In this document: piece by piece, positions 11,554 through 24,064 of the stretch
Layout: every line of letters begins with the position of its first letter
How positions within the stretch are numbered: position 1 is the first letter of the stretch
DNA from: Silene conica
Lineage: Eukaryota > Streptophyta > Magnoliopsida > Caryophyllales > Caryophyllaceae
NCBI GenBank assembly: GCA_029255685.2
Contig: CM055313.2
Location: 48,130,079-48,194,078 of the forward strand
Direction of reading: 5' to 3'
Length of the DNA stretch: 64,000 nucleotides
Translations under genes and position numbers: made by a program
The notes under the pieces: model-generated
Database searches by the model: none
Seen by the model: only the letters and a program-made list of their open reading frames with translations
Told to the model about the DNA's origin: nothing

Positions 11554-12492
11554 TTATACATAAGTTGATAAATGACATGAATTTAAACGAGAATTATTAT
11601 TACCTACGGCGGTTGCCTTCCCATTTTTGAGATCACTTAAGTATTTGGGGCAATTTCGCTTCCAATGACCGATCCTCGTGCAATAATGGCACTTGTCTTG
11701 CTCTTTTGAAGACGAGGTGGAAGCGCCTTTCGAAAAGGTCTTTTCTTTGGTCGCCTTGGGCTTGAACGTTTTCTTGCCCTTGCCTTTCGAGGCATTCCTC
11801 TTGAAGCTCGTTTTCCCTTTCTTTTCGATGTTCAAAACATCCTTGGTGGAACTTTCATGAAGTCCCATGTCCCTTTCGGCTTGGACTAGCATCTTATGCA
11901 ACTCGACCAACGTGGTCTCTTGGTTTCGCATATTGAAATTCACTCGGAATTGAGCATACGCCTTAACCTTATTGAGCGAGTGAAGAACTCGGTCAATGAT
12001 AAGAGAGTCGGGAACATCAACATCTTGAGCTTTTAGAGTCTCCGCGAGCTCAACGAGTTTGAGCACATGAGGGCTTATCTTTTGCCCTTCTTTGAATGTT
12101 ATGTCAAAGAAGGCGGAAGCCGCCTCATATTGGATCACCCTTGGAGTTTGCGAAAACATGGTCGCAAGCTTGGTGTATATCTCATACGATGTGGTCAACT
12201 TAATCATACTCCTTTGGAGATCCGGCTCCATGGAGAAGATGAGCACATTTTTAAGAGCGGAGGACTCTTTCATGTAGGTTTCATAGGCCTCACGAGTTTG
12301 GACCGACGAACGAGCGGTCGGAGCGGTCGGAGCGGCTTCGGATAGGTAACGACTCTTATCGTCACCTTGAGCGGCCAAAAGCAATTGCGCATCCCAATCC
12401 TTAAAGTTTGAACCATGCTTATCGAGTTTGCAACGATCCATAAAGGATCGAAGCCATGATACGTTAGTGAGAGGTGGAGCGTTGGTTGCCAT
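11554..12492 (-). CDS. gag: Gag polyprotein of TRG-B (UBN2-type, CCHC zinc knuckle)
   Basis: A 312-aa Gag, nearly identical to the TRG-A Gag, with the same capsid block, basic linker and knuckle CHYCTRIGHWKRNC. It differs by scattered substitutions (for example LLLAAQ against LQLAAQ and DVDVPDS against NVNVPDS). The C-terminus is about ten residues longer because the stop lies further on. The frame is intact although the element was broken twice by insertions. The ATG at 12492 follows the predicted leader-intron acceptor by 20 nt. No protease, integrase or RT follows. Confidence 0.88.
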   Translation of the reverse strand: MATNAPPLTNVSWLRSFMDRCKLDKHGSNFKDWDAQLLLAAQGDDKSRYLSEAAPTAPTARSSVQTREAYETYMKESSALKNVLIFSMEPDLQRSMIKLTTSYEIYTKLATMFSQTPRVIQYEAASAFFDITFKEGQKISPHVLKLVELAETLKAQDVDVPDSLIIDRVLHSLNKVKAYAQFRVNFNMRNQETTLVELHKMLVQAERDMGLHESSTKDVLNIEKKGKTSFKRNASKGKGKKTFKPKATKEKTFSKGASTSSSKEQDKCHYCTRIGHWKRNCPKYLSDLKNGKATAVGNNNSRLNSCHLSTYV

Positions 12493-12512
12493 TGATGATG
12501 TCGAAAATTAAA

Positions 12513-12849
12513 CTACAATAATAAAAGGAAATAAAACATCATTTTTAAATTCATAATTTTAAACTAGAGACTTTAACAAGTTTAGTTATATATTTACTTA
12601 ATGATCTCTTACCCAATTAAGTAAACAATCCCGAGACCCAAACCCATACTAATCCGGGCACGGTGTAGCCGATTCAACCCGTATCGGTATAATTTGGTGG
12701 ATTAACTCTTTAATCGGTTCTACCCTTAGAACTCTCGGTCGACAATTTTCTTAAAATTATCTTTAGCCCGAAATTATTGCAACTACGGTTACGAATACTT
12801 TCGTTGAGATCAACCAAATTTCAAGGTGTAATCTTATTACCCCACTTAC
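12513..12849 (-). other. Predicted leader intron of TRG-B (337 bp)
   Basis: The donor GG|GTAAGTGGG at 12849 and the acceptor TTGTAG at 12513 match TRG-A and correspond in place to the ANG leader intron. Inference from sequence only. Confidence 0.55.
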
Positions 12850-13191
12850 CCAACGTGACAATTTTAGTACCCCGGTGTAGCCGAGCCTACGTTCTTGTGA
12901 AGAAGGGATCCATGGGTCCGTACTTTTTGGTAAGGCTAAGTCTCAATATTTGTATGTAAGAGATCTAGTCAAATTATTATCTATCTCCGTTTAAGTGAAC
13001 TAAGTCGGTGAATTATCGATAAAATAAAAGACTAGGTCGACTAGGTCGAAACATGCATGATACGATGTATGACGATTTGGCTATGCATGCAAACATATAA
13101 AAAGCAAAAATAAAAGCATAAATAAACCCTAGTATGGCCTTTCATAGAAAAGAAATAATAAAAGTACAAATTCGGAAACCAACTCCTTTGG
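12850..13191 (-). other. TRG-B leader, gag-proximal part
   Basis: Collinear with 5736-6081 of TRG-A; broken at 13191 by LARD-A, whose TSD TTTGG is 13187-13191. The leader continues at 21043. Confidence 0.8.
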
Positions 13192-15867
13192 TGTAATACC
13201 CCGTATGTTAGCTTCAGTCAACGGCAGTCAAACCATGTTTTATGCACGTATTTCAAAAAGAATGTTAATAAAATATTTTACGTGAACTGTTATTGTTTTA
13301 TAAATCGCATTTTTTTTCGATTATTTCGTATATCATAATCATTTGATATTTGATGATTATTTCATAAAGTGACATTTCCTTTGTACTTCTTTAATTTTAA
13401 TTATATATTTATAATTAAATATATTTCATATATTATATTTATTTCTCGTCTACACTTAATTTATATTCTTTTATTTAAGTTGTAATTTTATTTAAATCCT
13501 ATTTGTGTTATATTTGTGAGTAATTGCTAATATTTTCTAATCTTCAAACAACTCAAATTATATGGACCAAAATATTACCTTACTAATAATATTTATATTT
13601 TTGTAACTAATTAATTAGTATTTTCTAAAATTAAAGTTCCGTGTAACACCCGTGTTTTATTTATGAATAACTGGACCGAGTAAGAAGAGCGTTGGGTTCG
13701 GACTTTGGAGTTAAGAAAACAAGTAAACTAAACCCTACCTTACCGACGTAACTCAGCCCCCTTACCATTCTCCTTCTTCGACACAAAAGAAAAAAAAAAC
13801 CAAACTAAAACCCTATTTCACTACCCACCCTTCGACAGTCACACATACTTTTACCTTAGGAGCTTTCTTCGCTGTTCTCCGGCGTCTTAATCGAGTTAGT
13901 CTTCGTCACCTCGGTAAGTTCCTAACCTTTGCTCTCGTCTATCCCCCGTTTACTTGTTAGGGTTTGGGTTTGGGTAAGAAGGGATGTAGGGACCTTGACC
14001 CATGTCTACGGTGAACCGTGGTAGTGATTGTGGTGGAAGTAGGAACGGGTTTTGAAGATGGGAACGAAGGCTGCGGGAAAACAGAGACCTTACCAGACCG
14101 GGTATAGCGTGTGGTTTATGGGTAGGAATGGACCATGGTTTTTATTACAGCATTAATTTCTCTTGGTGGTCGTCTTGGTGTTGTTGTCATGTCATGGTGG
14201 TCCTGGGAAGGCAGTTGAAAAAAAGGGTGATAGGTGAGTCGTGGTTGTCGAAGGGAATCAAAGCATGCTCTGTTTACCGCAGGGGTGTGCAGGGAGTTTA
14301 GAGGCGTCGGGATGGTGGCTGTAGTGGCTTCTCATGGTGGCACAAGGGTGGAAGTTGTAGTGGGTAGTACGAACTTTAGGTTGGGGCCAGGGGTGTCGGT
14401 GGCGAGGGACCAAGCTAGTGTCAGTGGTGTCGCGAAGTTGGTGTCGGATCTGTTCGCGTTTTGCCTTTAATGTCGTAGGCTATATGTTTGTATGGCTGTG
14501 AAGCCCGTGATGCATACTATTATTATCGGCTGGTGTTTAATATATTATTATTATTCTTATCATTATTTTATTATTTATTATTGGGATGAGCATTATAAAT
14601 TATTATTACATTATTAGTCTTATTATGATGTTATTATTAGTGTTGTTATTCGGGGTTCTTTTGTCCTTACACTATTATTGGTATTATGTTATTATCATAT
14701 GTAATTATTATAGTATGTTTATTATTATAAGTAATGTCCTTCATGCTTAATTATTAAGTTGTAAGTAACTTTAGTATATAAGAATGTGACGGTTACCAAT
14801 AGTTCGATAATGTTTTCTATGTTCGTTTATTTAATTGAAGTTAATTATTAAAGTAACGGGGACGAGTTGTTAAGTTAATTAAAATTGTATAAAGGGTTAA
14901 TCTACGCGATTGTTAATTAATTAGCTGTGAATGTGTTATATTAAATAGAGAATTAATATTAAATAATATTCATAGGGGACGAGTTTGAAGTGGAGTATTC
15001 TGATTTCCGTTGATTACGTGACTGCTCGGAGTTTTGCTTGATCAGGTAGGATACACTGACACTATACTTTATGAAGTGTTATGAATGGATGTTTACTCTG
15101 TGATGTGTGATGAAAGGATGTTGCCTTGTATGTTATGGATGCAAGCATGAATTATATAAGAATGATATTGGTTGGATTTATTGTGGCTTATTGGCATTGG
15201 CTTGAGTATTTCAGTATTTGATAGCATGATTGAATAATTATATTGTGGCATTCATGAGCATAGCATATGCATTGGTTACTGAGGAAGTTATGGTCAGATA
15301 TTGTTCTGATATAAAGCCCAGGGTGGTTCTGCAGACCAGGCCTGGTGTCTTATCAGCTGTTGAGCTGGTGTTCGGTGACGACCGATTATAGTCTGCCGGG
15401 AGGTTCGGTATGGCTTGGTGCAAGGGTATGAGTTTGAGAATGAGATTGAGATTGAGCTCGAGCATATCATGGCATTTGCATATCATTTAACTACTGCATT
15501 GTAATTATTGTGTTATCCTACTCAACCGCGAGGTTGACAGTGTATTCGTGTACACCTACGATGATCCGGAATGGGGAGTAGATTCTACAGGTCAGAGACA
15601 GATGAGCTAGGAACTGGGGAAGGAATGTGAGATGCAGACTTTGGACCGACTTAGAATTATATCACATCTAGAGAAGTCATCAGTTAGATTTTCTTTTCCG
15701 CTGTGTAGTAACTGTAATAACCAAAGTTTAAATTTTATCTGTTTTATATAAAGTACTTTGTATTGTTTTACTTTGTTATTCACTACCTCGGACTTTCCGA
15801 GATGGTAACAGCTCTATTTATTTGAGAATGTCTTGCTAAAGGCTCTTAAATAAATGGGGGTGTTACA
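13192..15867 (+). repeat. LARD-A 5' LTR (2676 bp)
   Basis: Matches 18346-21037 with few substitutions. It contains a TTA/TTATT-rich microsatellite tract at about 14515-14745, a possible 5' splice donor (CG|GTAAGT at 13914) and an acceptor-like TTTTTATTACAG ending 14150. A 78-codon open frame at 14234-14470 is present in both LTRs but resembles nothing I know. Confidence 0.92.
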
Positions 15868-15870
15868 AAG

Positions 15871-15882
15871 TGGTATCAGAGC
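15871..15882 (+). other. Primer-binding site, initiator-Met tRNA (LARD-A)
   Basis: TGGTATCAGAGC three bases after the 5' LTR end. Confidence 0.93.
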
Positions 15883-18345
15883 GAACGATCCTCAGGCCTA
15901 AGAACAAATGAATAAAATTAATGAACATAGGAAGAGTCAAATAAAATGAACCCCAGGCTAGTAACTGTTAGGAGCCCCCAGGATTGGGATGAGTTAGGGA
16001 CCCCCTCAAACCAAGCCACTGGCCCTTTCAGTTCTAACCTGATAACCCTTGAGTGATGTAGAGAGTGGGTAGTAACAAAATAAAGGATCAGACCTTGCCT
16101 ATACTGTACTAACAGTTTTGCAGGAGCGGAATGAGGTAAGTAATGATGTGATGCATGGTTATAATGTGCAATGAAAGAATATGGTTGTCATTGGCATGCT
16201 GAAATATTTGAATAATTGAGTGAAAATTTCAATGTATGGATGGCATGAGTTGTGAATTATGAACTATATGATGTTATGCATGCGATTTTATGATCCCTGA
16301 ACCCTTAGGTAGAGATATAGTATAATGATATGTGTAATGAGTTGATGACAGATGCACCATAAGCTATAGATACCTAAGAGGTTAGATGTAGAAAAGATAT
16401 GACCATGATTGACTGGAATAGTTAGTAGAGCCAATCAGGCTATGTTGTTACAGAATGCGGAATCAAGTTAAGTCTTATGTGTAAAGCTAGTACACCGAAA
16501 TGAGTGTCGTGTCCGTTGATAATTTTTTGTTGCTATTTTAAGTGTGTATACACTTCTTATTTGAATGACTTTTCTTTGCAAGAGTTTACTATTTGGTTTA
16601 CTAGTTAAATGTAATCGAATTTTGAGATTTATGATTGTTAGTATTTTACTAATTACTTTAGTAATCCATGTCTAGTAATAAGCGGAATGTATTGCCGAAA
16701 CCACGAATGTTATAGTTATGTGTTACGTGGATCATACATAAAAGTTACATGCCAATTTCTATGTCCGTCTATACAAGTTTGATTTAGGTATAAGGGTAGT
16801 AATCAATAAGGGAAACCTTAGTGATTTCTCATTTATATTTGCGTACTTAAATAAGTTATGAGTGTTACGTTGGTATAAACTAATTTATTTATTTATACAT
16901 ACATGACTATTGAATCATTTGGATGATTCTATTTTTTTTCCAGTTTCGCAATCTTTATCGTTTTCTAGAAGGCATTTTCAGTTTGAAATAACGAATACAT
17001 ATTAATATAGTGCAATGTGATTTCAATGCTTCAAATGATATGTCAACATGTTTTGGAAGCAGAATGATTGTATTTAAATATGATGATGATATGAAGTAAT
17101 TTTTTTTGGAACTAAAATTTTGATAAATTTCCAGAATATTATCTTATTCAAACTAACTTCCATTTAAAATGTGTTCCATATATGAATATGAAAGTTTTAT
17201 ATATGATAACCTTATGAGTTAGTTTTTCAATGCTTTTAGTTTCATGTTGATATGAGTTATATTTTGAGAGAAATAAATATTTTAGTCGACAGTGGTTAGA
17301 TTGTTACTGTACAATTCTGTTTTGACCCATGTTTTTGCAAAGGAAGCCATTTAAAACGTGTGTATTGTTTATGCATAATTCTAACTCCACTGTTTAGAAT
17401 ATTCATTCACGTTTTCAAAATGATAATCCACCTAAAATCTTAACGAGCCGTTATTTAAAAGTAATTTTTGCAAGTTGCTCAATTTTCTGTTTAATTGCTG
17501 TAAAGTTTTTGTTAAGACCAAATGAGTTGTAAATTTGTTATAAATAACTTCCTTAAGCTTTGCATTTTATTCTTTTTCCTATAATTAGTTAATTCATTAT
17601 ATTTCCTAAAAACTATAATATCTCACAAAATGGCTAAGCGGTTATTTAATTATGATTTTTTTTTTTAGTTGCAGCATGATGTGTGATTGTGGAAATGGTA
17701 AGTTATGAAAGTTTTAAATATAAAAGTTTAATCAAATATGAATTTTGTAATGTGACCATGTAATATTTTGATATGACATTCGTATCATGAGTAGTATGTT
17801 GTCCTTAATTATCTTCTATCATGTCGCCTCACCTTTATATGTAGTGATGCTTGGTGTTTAGTGATATATAGATGTGATGAGGTTACGGGGACGTAACCTG
17901 GTTTAAGGAGGACAGGATTGGAAAGTCTTGAAAGTTGGTTGTTAATTATTACATGAGTTGAGCAATAGCTCTTTACATGAAAGTATTGTATAGTTTTGTA
18001 TCTTTTGAGTTTGTGCAATGATGCGGGTTATGTATGTGTATATTTTTGCATTTACTTGTTGGCCTATTTTTTTTTAAGGAGGATAGAACGTAATAGATTG
18101 TCTTCATAGAAGAATTAGGGAGTCAGTGCAGAAGAGTGGAGGAGTGTCGTGTTTGGTTGTGTGGTTGAGATCGTGTTTTGACAGCTGTAAAACTTCGGGA
18201 CGAAGTTTGGTTTAAGGGAGGTGGAATGCAACACATGCCATTTCTGAGGGGAGTGATCTATAGTAGAGGGCGTCAGTTGACTTGGGTTCGGTGACGGGTA
18301 GCGAGGTGAACTTCGGGGACGAAGTTCTTTTTAAGGAGGGAAGAT
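15883..18345 (+). other. LARD-A interior, non-coding
   Basis: 2.46 kb without any ORF above about 70 codons in sense and without recognisable gag or pol. The first 200 bases after the PBS are relatively GC-rich; the rest is AT-rich. The last 470 bp hold the hairpin/purine-tract modules annotated separately. Confidence 0.8.
17881..18344 (+). repeat. Three hairpin + purine-tract modules ending in the PPT (LARD-A)
   Basis: Module 1: stem GGTTAC/GTAACC, loop GGGGAC (17881-17898), then TTTAAGGAGG. Module 2: stem AAACTTC/GAAGTTT, loop GGGAC (18190-18208), then TTTAAGGGAGG. Module 3: stem GAACTTC/GAAGTTC, loop GGGGAC (18308-18327), then TTTTTAAGGAGGGAAGA touching the 3' LTR. A further purine tract without hairpin is at about 18073-18086. 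The last tract is the PPT; the upstream ones look like spare PPTs. Confidence 0.8.
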
Positions 18346-21037
18346 TGTAATACCCCGTATGTTAGCTTCAGTCAACGGCAGTCAAACCATGTTTTATGCA
18401 CGTATTTCAAAAAGAATGTTTATAAAATATTTTACGTAAACTGTTATTGTTTTATAAATCGCATTTTTTTTTCGATTATTTCGTATATCATAATCATTTG
18501 ATATTTGATGATTATTTCATAAAGTGACATTTCCTTTGTACTTCTTTAATTTTAATTATATATTTATAATTAAATATATTTCATATATTATATTTATTTC
18601 TCGTCTACACTTAATTTATATTCTTTTATTTAAGTTGTAATTTTATTTAAATCCTATTTGTGTTATATTTGTGAGTAATTGCTAATATTTTCTAATCTTC
18701 AAACAACTCAAATTATATGGACCAAAATATTACCTTACTAATAATATTTATATTTTTGTAACTAATTAATTAGTATTTTCTAAAATTAAAGTTCCGTGTA
18801 ACACCCGTGTTTTATTTATGAATAACTGGACCGAGTAAGAAGAGCGTTGGGTTCGGACTTTGGAGTTAAGAAAACAAGTAAACTAAACCCTACCTTACCG
18901 ACGTAACTCAGCCCCCTTACCATTCTCCTTCTTCGACACAAAAGAAAAAAAAAAACAAACTAAAACCCTATTTCACTACCCACCCTTCGACAGTCACACA
19001 TACTTTTACCTTAGGAGCTTTCTTCGCTGTTCTCCGGCGTCTTAATCGAGTTAGTCTTCCTCACCTCGGTAAGTTCCTAACCTTTGCTCTCGTCTATCCC
19101 CCGTTTACTTGTTAGGGTTTGGGTTTGGGTAAGAAGGGATGTAGGGACCTTGACCCATGTCTATGGTGAACCGTGGTAGTGATTGTGGTGGAAGTAGGAA
19201 CGGGTTTTGAAGATGGGAACGAAGGCTGCGGGAAAACAGAGACCTTACCAGACCGGGTATAGCGTGTGGTTTATGGGTAGGAATGGACCATGGTTTTTAT
19301 TACAGCATTAATTTCTCTTGGTGGTCGTCTTGGTGTTGTTGTCATGTCATGGTGGTCCTGGGAAGGCAGTTGAAAAAAAGGGTGATAGGTGAGTCGTGGT
19401 TGTCGAAGGGAATCAAAGCATGCTCTGTTTACCGCAGGGGTGTGCAGGGAGTTTAGAGGCGTCGGGATGGTGGCTGTAGTGGCTTCTCATGGTGGCACAA
19501 GGGTGGAAGTTGTAGTGGGTAGTACGAACTTTAGGTTGGGGCCAGGGGTGTCGGTGGCGAGGGACCAAGCTAGTGTCGGTGGTGTCGCGAAGTTGGTGTC
19601 GGATCTGTTCGCGTTTTGCCTTTAATGTCGTAGGCTATATGTTTGTATGGCTGTGAAGCCCGTGATGCATACTATTATTATGGGCTGGTGTTTAATATAT
19701 TATTATTATTCTTATTATTATTTTATTATTTATTATTTTATTATTTATTATTGGGATGAGCATTATAAATTATTATTACATTATTAGTCTTATTATGATG
19801 TTATTATTAGTGTTGTTATTGGGGGTTCTTTTGTCCTTACACTATTATTGGTATTATGTTATTATCATATGTAATTATTATAGTATGTTTATTATTATAA
19901 GTAATGTCCTTCATGCTTAATTATTAAGTTGTAAGTAACTTTAGTATATAAGAATGTGACGGTTACCAATAGTTCGATAATGTTTTCTATGTTCGTTTAT
20001 TTAATTGAAGTTAATTATTAAAGTAACGGGGACGAGTTGTTAAGTTAATTAAAATTGTATAAAGGGTTAATCTACGCGATTGTTAATTAATTAGCTGTGA
20101 ATGTGTTATATTAAATAGAGAATTAATATTAAATAATATTCATAGGGGACGAGTTTGAAGTGGAGCATTCTGATTTCCGTTGATTACGTGACTGCTCGGA
20201 GTTTTGCTTGATCAGGTAGGATACACTGACACTATACTTTATGAAGTGTTATGAATGGATGTTTACTCTGTGATGTGTGATGAAAGGATGTTGCCTTGTA
20301 TGTTATGGATGCAAGCATGAATTATATAAGAATGATATTGGTTGGATTGATTGTGGCTTATTGGCATTGGCTTGAGTATTTCAGTATTTGATAGCATGAT
20401 TGAATAATTATATTGTGGCATTCATGAGCATAGCATATGCATTGGTTATTGAGGAAGTTATGGTCAGATATTGTTCTGATATAAAGCCCAGGGTGGTTCT
20501 GCAGACCAGGCCTGGTGTCTTATCAGCTGTTGAGCTGGTGTTCGGTGACGACCGATTATAGTCTGCCGGGAGGTTCGGTATGGCTTGGTGCAAGGGTATG
20601 AGTTTGAGAATGAGATTGAGATTGAGCTCGAGCATATCATGGCATTTGCATATCATTTAACTATTGCATTGTAAATATTGTGTTATCCTACTCAACCGCG
20701 AGGTTGACAGTGTATTCGTGTACACCTACGATGATCCGGAATGGGGAGTAGATTCTACAGGTCAGAGATAGATGAGCTAGGAACTGGGGAAGGAATGTGA
20801 GATGCAGACTTTGGACCGACTTAGAATTATATCACATCTAGAGAAGTCATCAGTTAGATTTTCTTTTCCGCTGTGTAGTAACTGTAATAACCAAAGTTTA
20901 AATTTTATCTGTTTTATATAAAGTACTTTGTATTGTTTTACTTTGTTATTCACTACCTCGGACTTTCCGAGATGGTAACAGCTCTATTTATTTGAGAATG
21001 TCTTGCTATAGGCTCTTAAATAAATGGGGGTGTTACA
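18346..21037 (+). repeat. LARD-A 3' LTR (2692 bp)
   Basis: Near-identical to 13192-15867; its main difference is about 16 extra bases in the TTATT-rich tract near 19720-19750. Confidence 0.92.
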
Positions 21038-21042
21038 TTTGG

Positions 21043-22781
21043 TCCCTTGAACTTCACGAAGCACGCACTTCGAGGTAAACACCGTCTTGTCGGAACTCCT
21101 TTCCGAATGGCACCGTCTTCAAGGAACTCCAGATTTTACAAATATTACAACTTTTCTAGTCTACTTTATACATTATAAAATAGAAAAATACAATTGGGTG
21201 ATACGAGATCACAAAATTACAACCGAATCGGTAACCCCTTACATTACGGGAAATACCGATTTAAAAACTAGTCCATACTAAGTAAATTACATAATTCCCA
21301 CAATTACGTAAAATAAATCATGACATTCATAATAAAATATGCAATGCTAATGTAAATATGAATTAACATGCATACCCTAAGCCAAATCGTCCTATTTAAA
21401 CACTTATTTAAATAGTTATCGCAAACCTTGGTTTATGGAATCGCGTGTTTTAACGGTTAACAACACTTATGCATTATATGAAACGGTTTTCATCCTTAAG
21501 TTAATCATCCCAACTCTTATAGGATTCAAAATTTAGTCTTACTCAAACTTTGAACATGACTTAACTTAATATATTTCAATATTGATCGGTATTACTCGGT
21601 TTTACGGGAAAAATAATATAAAAATTTAAAAGAGTCATAAAAATTTCGAAAATTCAAAATTCAAATTTTGAAAAATCCAGAATGCTCTTAAAATTTTCAG
21701 AATGTTAAAATATTAGTATTTATACGGTTTTAACATTATTTCGAAAATAACACGTAAAACGAGCATTTTAAGTCGGAAAATTCAATAATTAACTTCATAA
21801 ATGCAAATTAAATACTAATAATAATTTTACACTTTCCAAAACACTTTAAGAACACAAAATGGACAGGAAAAATAAATTACACACTGCCCAAGTCGAAACT
21901 TTAAATTAAAGACTCTTTTTATTTTAATTTTAAATGCTACTTTTAACAAAATAAAATTAAATCAAATCAAAACAATTCTGAAACTTTTGGCTCCCAAGAT
22001 AATTTCCAAGATGAACATATCATATATGACTAAAGTGGGTTACATTTTTCGGCCATTTTAACAACATTTGCAAATTTTAACGATTTACGTCATATATCGT
22101 ACGATTTTAATCCTTAAAATTATTTCTCAAGCAAAAAATAAGATAAAATTCTCGAAAATTTTATACATGCTGGAAATAATATATATGACATCGTGTTAAA
22201 TTTTTATGGCCAAATTCCAACTTAAATTATTAAAGTCGAAATTATGTCACTAATTACCCGATTTTTACATTAAAAATCTATAATATTGCAATATTTGAGA
22301 TAAATTTCTGGAAAATTCAACATAAATTTTAAATATTGCATGTGACATCCTCATAAATGTTTATAGTCAAATTCATAACATAACTATTTTTAACACATTT
22401 TATTCATCTTATTGCATTTTAACACTTAAAATTCATATCACACGATTTATAAGTCCATAATTTACGAAAATTCATATTCATATTATAGAAAATACATGTG
22501 ATAACATACTGAAAAATCTCGGCCAAAAGATGATTTTTGCTATTTTTCCCAAAATAAACTATTTTAACCATTAAACTTTATATAAACCGAGATTTAATAT
22601 ACCATAAGTCAATATTCATGCAAAAATTATTCCAATTATTCTAAAACATTTTAGAAAACAGTAGGTATTCATGCTAAATTAATTTCGTGTATATCATATA
22701 TTAAACGAAAATTTCAAGTTTTATATTGTTATCTCTATAACTCCGTAAAAACATAACCGGAAAGCATGCAAATAACCTATT
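21043..22781 (-). other. TRG-B leader, PBS-proximal part
   Basis: Resumes after LARD-A and the TSD copy 21038-21042 and is collinear with about 6080-7828 of TRG-A, with more small indels than the gag region. AT-rich, no ORF I would call. Confidence 0.8.
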
Positions 22782-22793
22782 GCTCTGATACCA
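22782..22793 (-). other. Primer-binding site, initiator-Met tRNA (TRG-B)
   Basis: TGGTATCAGAGC on the minus strand, two bases from the 5' LTR end. Confidence 0.93.
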
Positions 22794-22795
22794 AT

Positions 22796-24064
22796 TGTAA
22801 GGTTTTATTAGTTGCTCATAAACTAATTTTAGTCATACTAACATAAAATATTATTTAACTCTTTAAACAACAAAATATAAGGATCTTATGCATGCTACTA
22901 TATGCGGAAATAAGAAGAAAACCGTGTTCTTACACTCGGTCCAAGCTTAGCAAGGATGATCCTCCAAGTACCCAAAATAGAATACCTCCTTCGGATGCAC
23001 CAAGACAAGCCCTCAATAAACCGAACCCTTGTGAATGCTAGACAAAGAATCGGTTTCTTCCTTAATAACTCTAATCACTCTTATTAGAATATAAATACAA
23101 TACTACTAATAGTATGTCAATATTATCTTTACAATATAAATTTAGAGGTTTGTAATATTCTTCTTACTTAGGCAAAATTTCGGCTAAGACTAGAAGAAGA
23201 AGTAGAATGAATCTTATATCACATATATATATGAAGCATGTTATTTCTTAAGTTGAATAAATGGCTTAAGCATGCTCATACTTGGGAAGGGGAGGCCGGC
23301 CATAAGGAAGAGCAACAAGGGAACATTTTCCTTTCTCAAGGCTCTTAGGGTGGCCTAGGTGGTTGTCTCAAGAAGTATGTCTAAACATAATGATTATAGT
23401 GTGTTTAATACACTAATCACCCATGCCACTATCTCCTCTTAACCGTCCCATTTAGTCCATAAAATGGACTTCATTTTACAGTTTGTCAAATGTACAATTT
23501 GTACAAAGTGTGACATGTTATATGTTATTATAAAATGCTTTAGTACATTTAAAACATATAAATATTTATCCTATAAATATTGTACATAATTTAAATAAAT
23601 CATATTTATTCAATTAATAAGTAATTCGAAATTACTAATGTAAAATGATCATTTATCGTCAATACGATTTACAACCTTTGTATTAATTTCAACCCAATTC
23701 ATTCTAATAACGATATGATAAAATATCGTTTAATGTTTAACAATTGACACATTTCAATTTTAAACATAAATCTTACAATAAGATTTAACCTCTAATGTCT
23801 CGATATACGAGTTTAAGGAATATGATCAAATCGTATCAATATACATTTGATCATTTTATCAATTAAGGGAATTGTCCTAAAGGTGTGACCTAAAGGGATC
23901 AACTTACCATCACCGTCATACGACAGTAATGTCAAACTCTAGCTAGCCAATCATTACCGATTAATGTTGGTCAGTTGACTAATAATTCTTATCATCCCTT
24001 GCGCATTCTCGTTATGAGATTTAATTACGTGATCGCACTATTGTTGAGGACACATTTCCCAACA
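22796..24064 (-). repeat. TRG-B 5' LTR (1269 bp)
   Basis: Starts TGTAAGGTTT and ends CCCAACA on the plus strand. It belongs to the same family as the TRG-A LTR but is a distinct subfamily, diverged in the first 450 bp and closer in the last 600. Confidence 0.9.

Larger units (their letters stand above)
13192..21037 (+). mobile_element. LARD-A: coding-less large LTR element, TSD TTTGG
   Basis: A 7.85-kb element with long LTRs (2676 and 2692 bp) around a 2.48-kb interior. It has TG..CA ends (TGTAATACCCC...TGTTACA), an initiator-Met PBS at 15871-15882 and a PPT at about 18331-18344. The 5-bp duplication TTTGG lies at 13187-13191 and 21038-21042. No gag or pol similarity is visible, so it needs enzymes from elsewhere. 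LTR ends and the hairpin before the PPT resemble Ty3/gypsy chromovirus-type elements, so I place it there provisionally. LARD-E is a diverged relative. Confidence 0.9.
1..24064 (-). mobile_element. TRG-B: gag-only (non-autonomous) Ty1/copia element, interrupted
   Basis: This is the outer non-autonomous element on the minus strand; its left (3') LTR starts before the window. Own sequence is 1-809, 9109-13191 and 21043-24064. TRG-A (810-9108) and LARD-A (13192-21037) are later insertions into it. The right end has an initiator-Met PBS at 22782-22793 followed by the 5' LTR. The left internal edge has a purine tract (on the minus strand) touching the LTR at 9153. The only coding region is a Gag ORF at 11554-12492. 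It lies inside the leader of ANG-0: ANG-like leader resumes at 24065. The TSD cannot be checked because the left edge is outside the window. Confidence 0.88.

Noticed and set aside
14234-14470. 78-codon ORF in the LARD-A LTR, repeated at 19389-19625
   Set aside because: Present twice only because LTRs are duplicated; no recognisable domain, GC-rich low-complexity composition, and no intact counterpart in LARD-E.
15871-15882. tRNA gene-like sequences (TGGTATCAGAGC, seven places)
   Set aside because: These are 12-nt primer-binding sites beside LTRs; no tRNA cloverleaf surrounds them.
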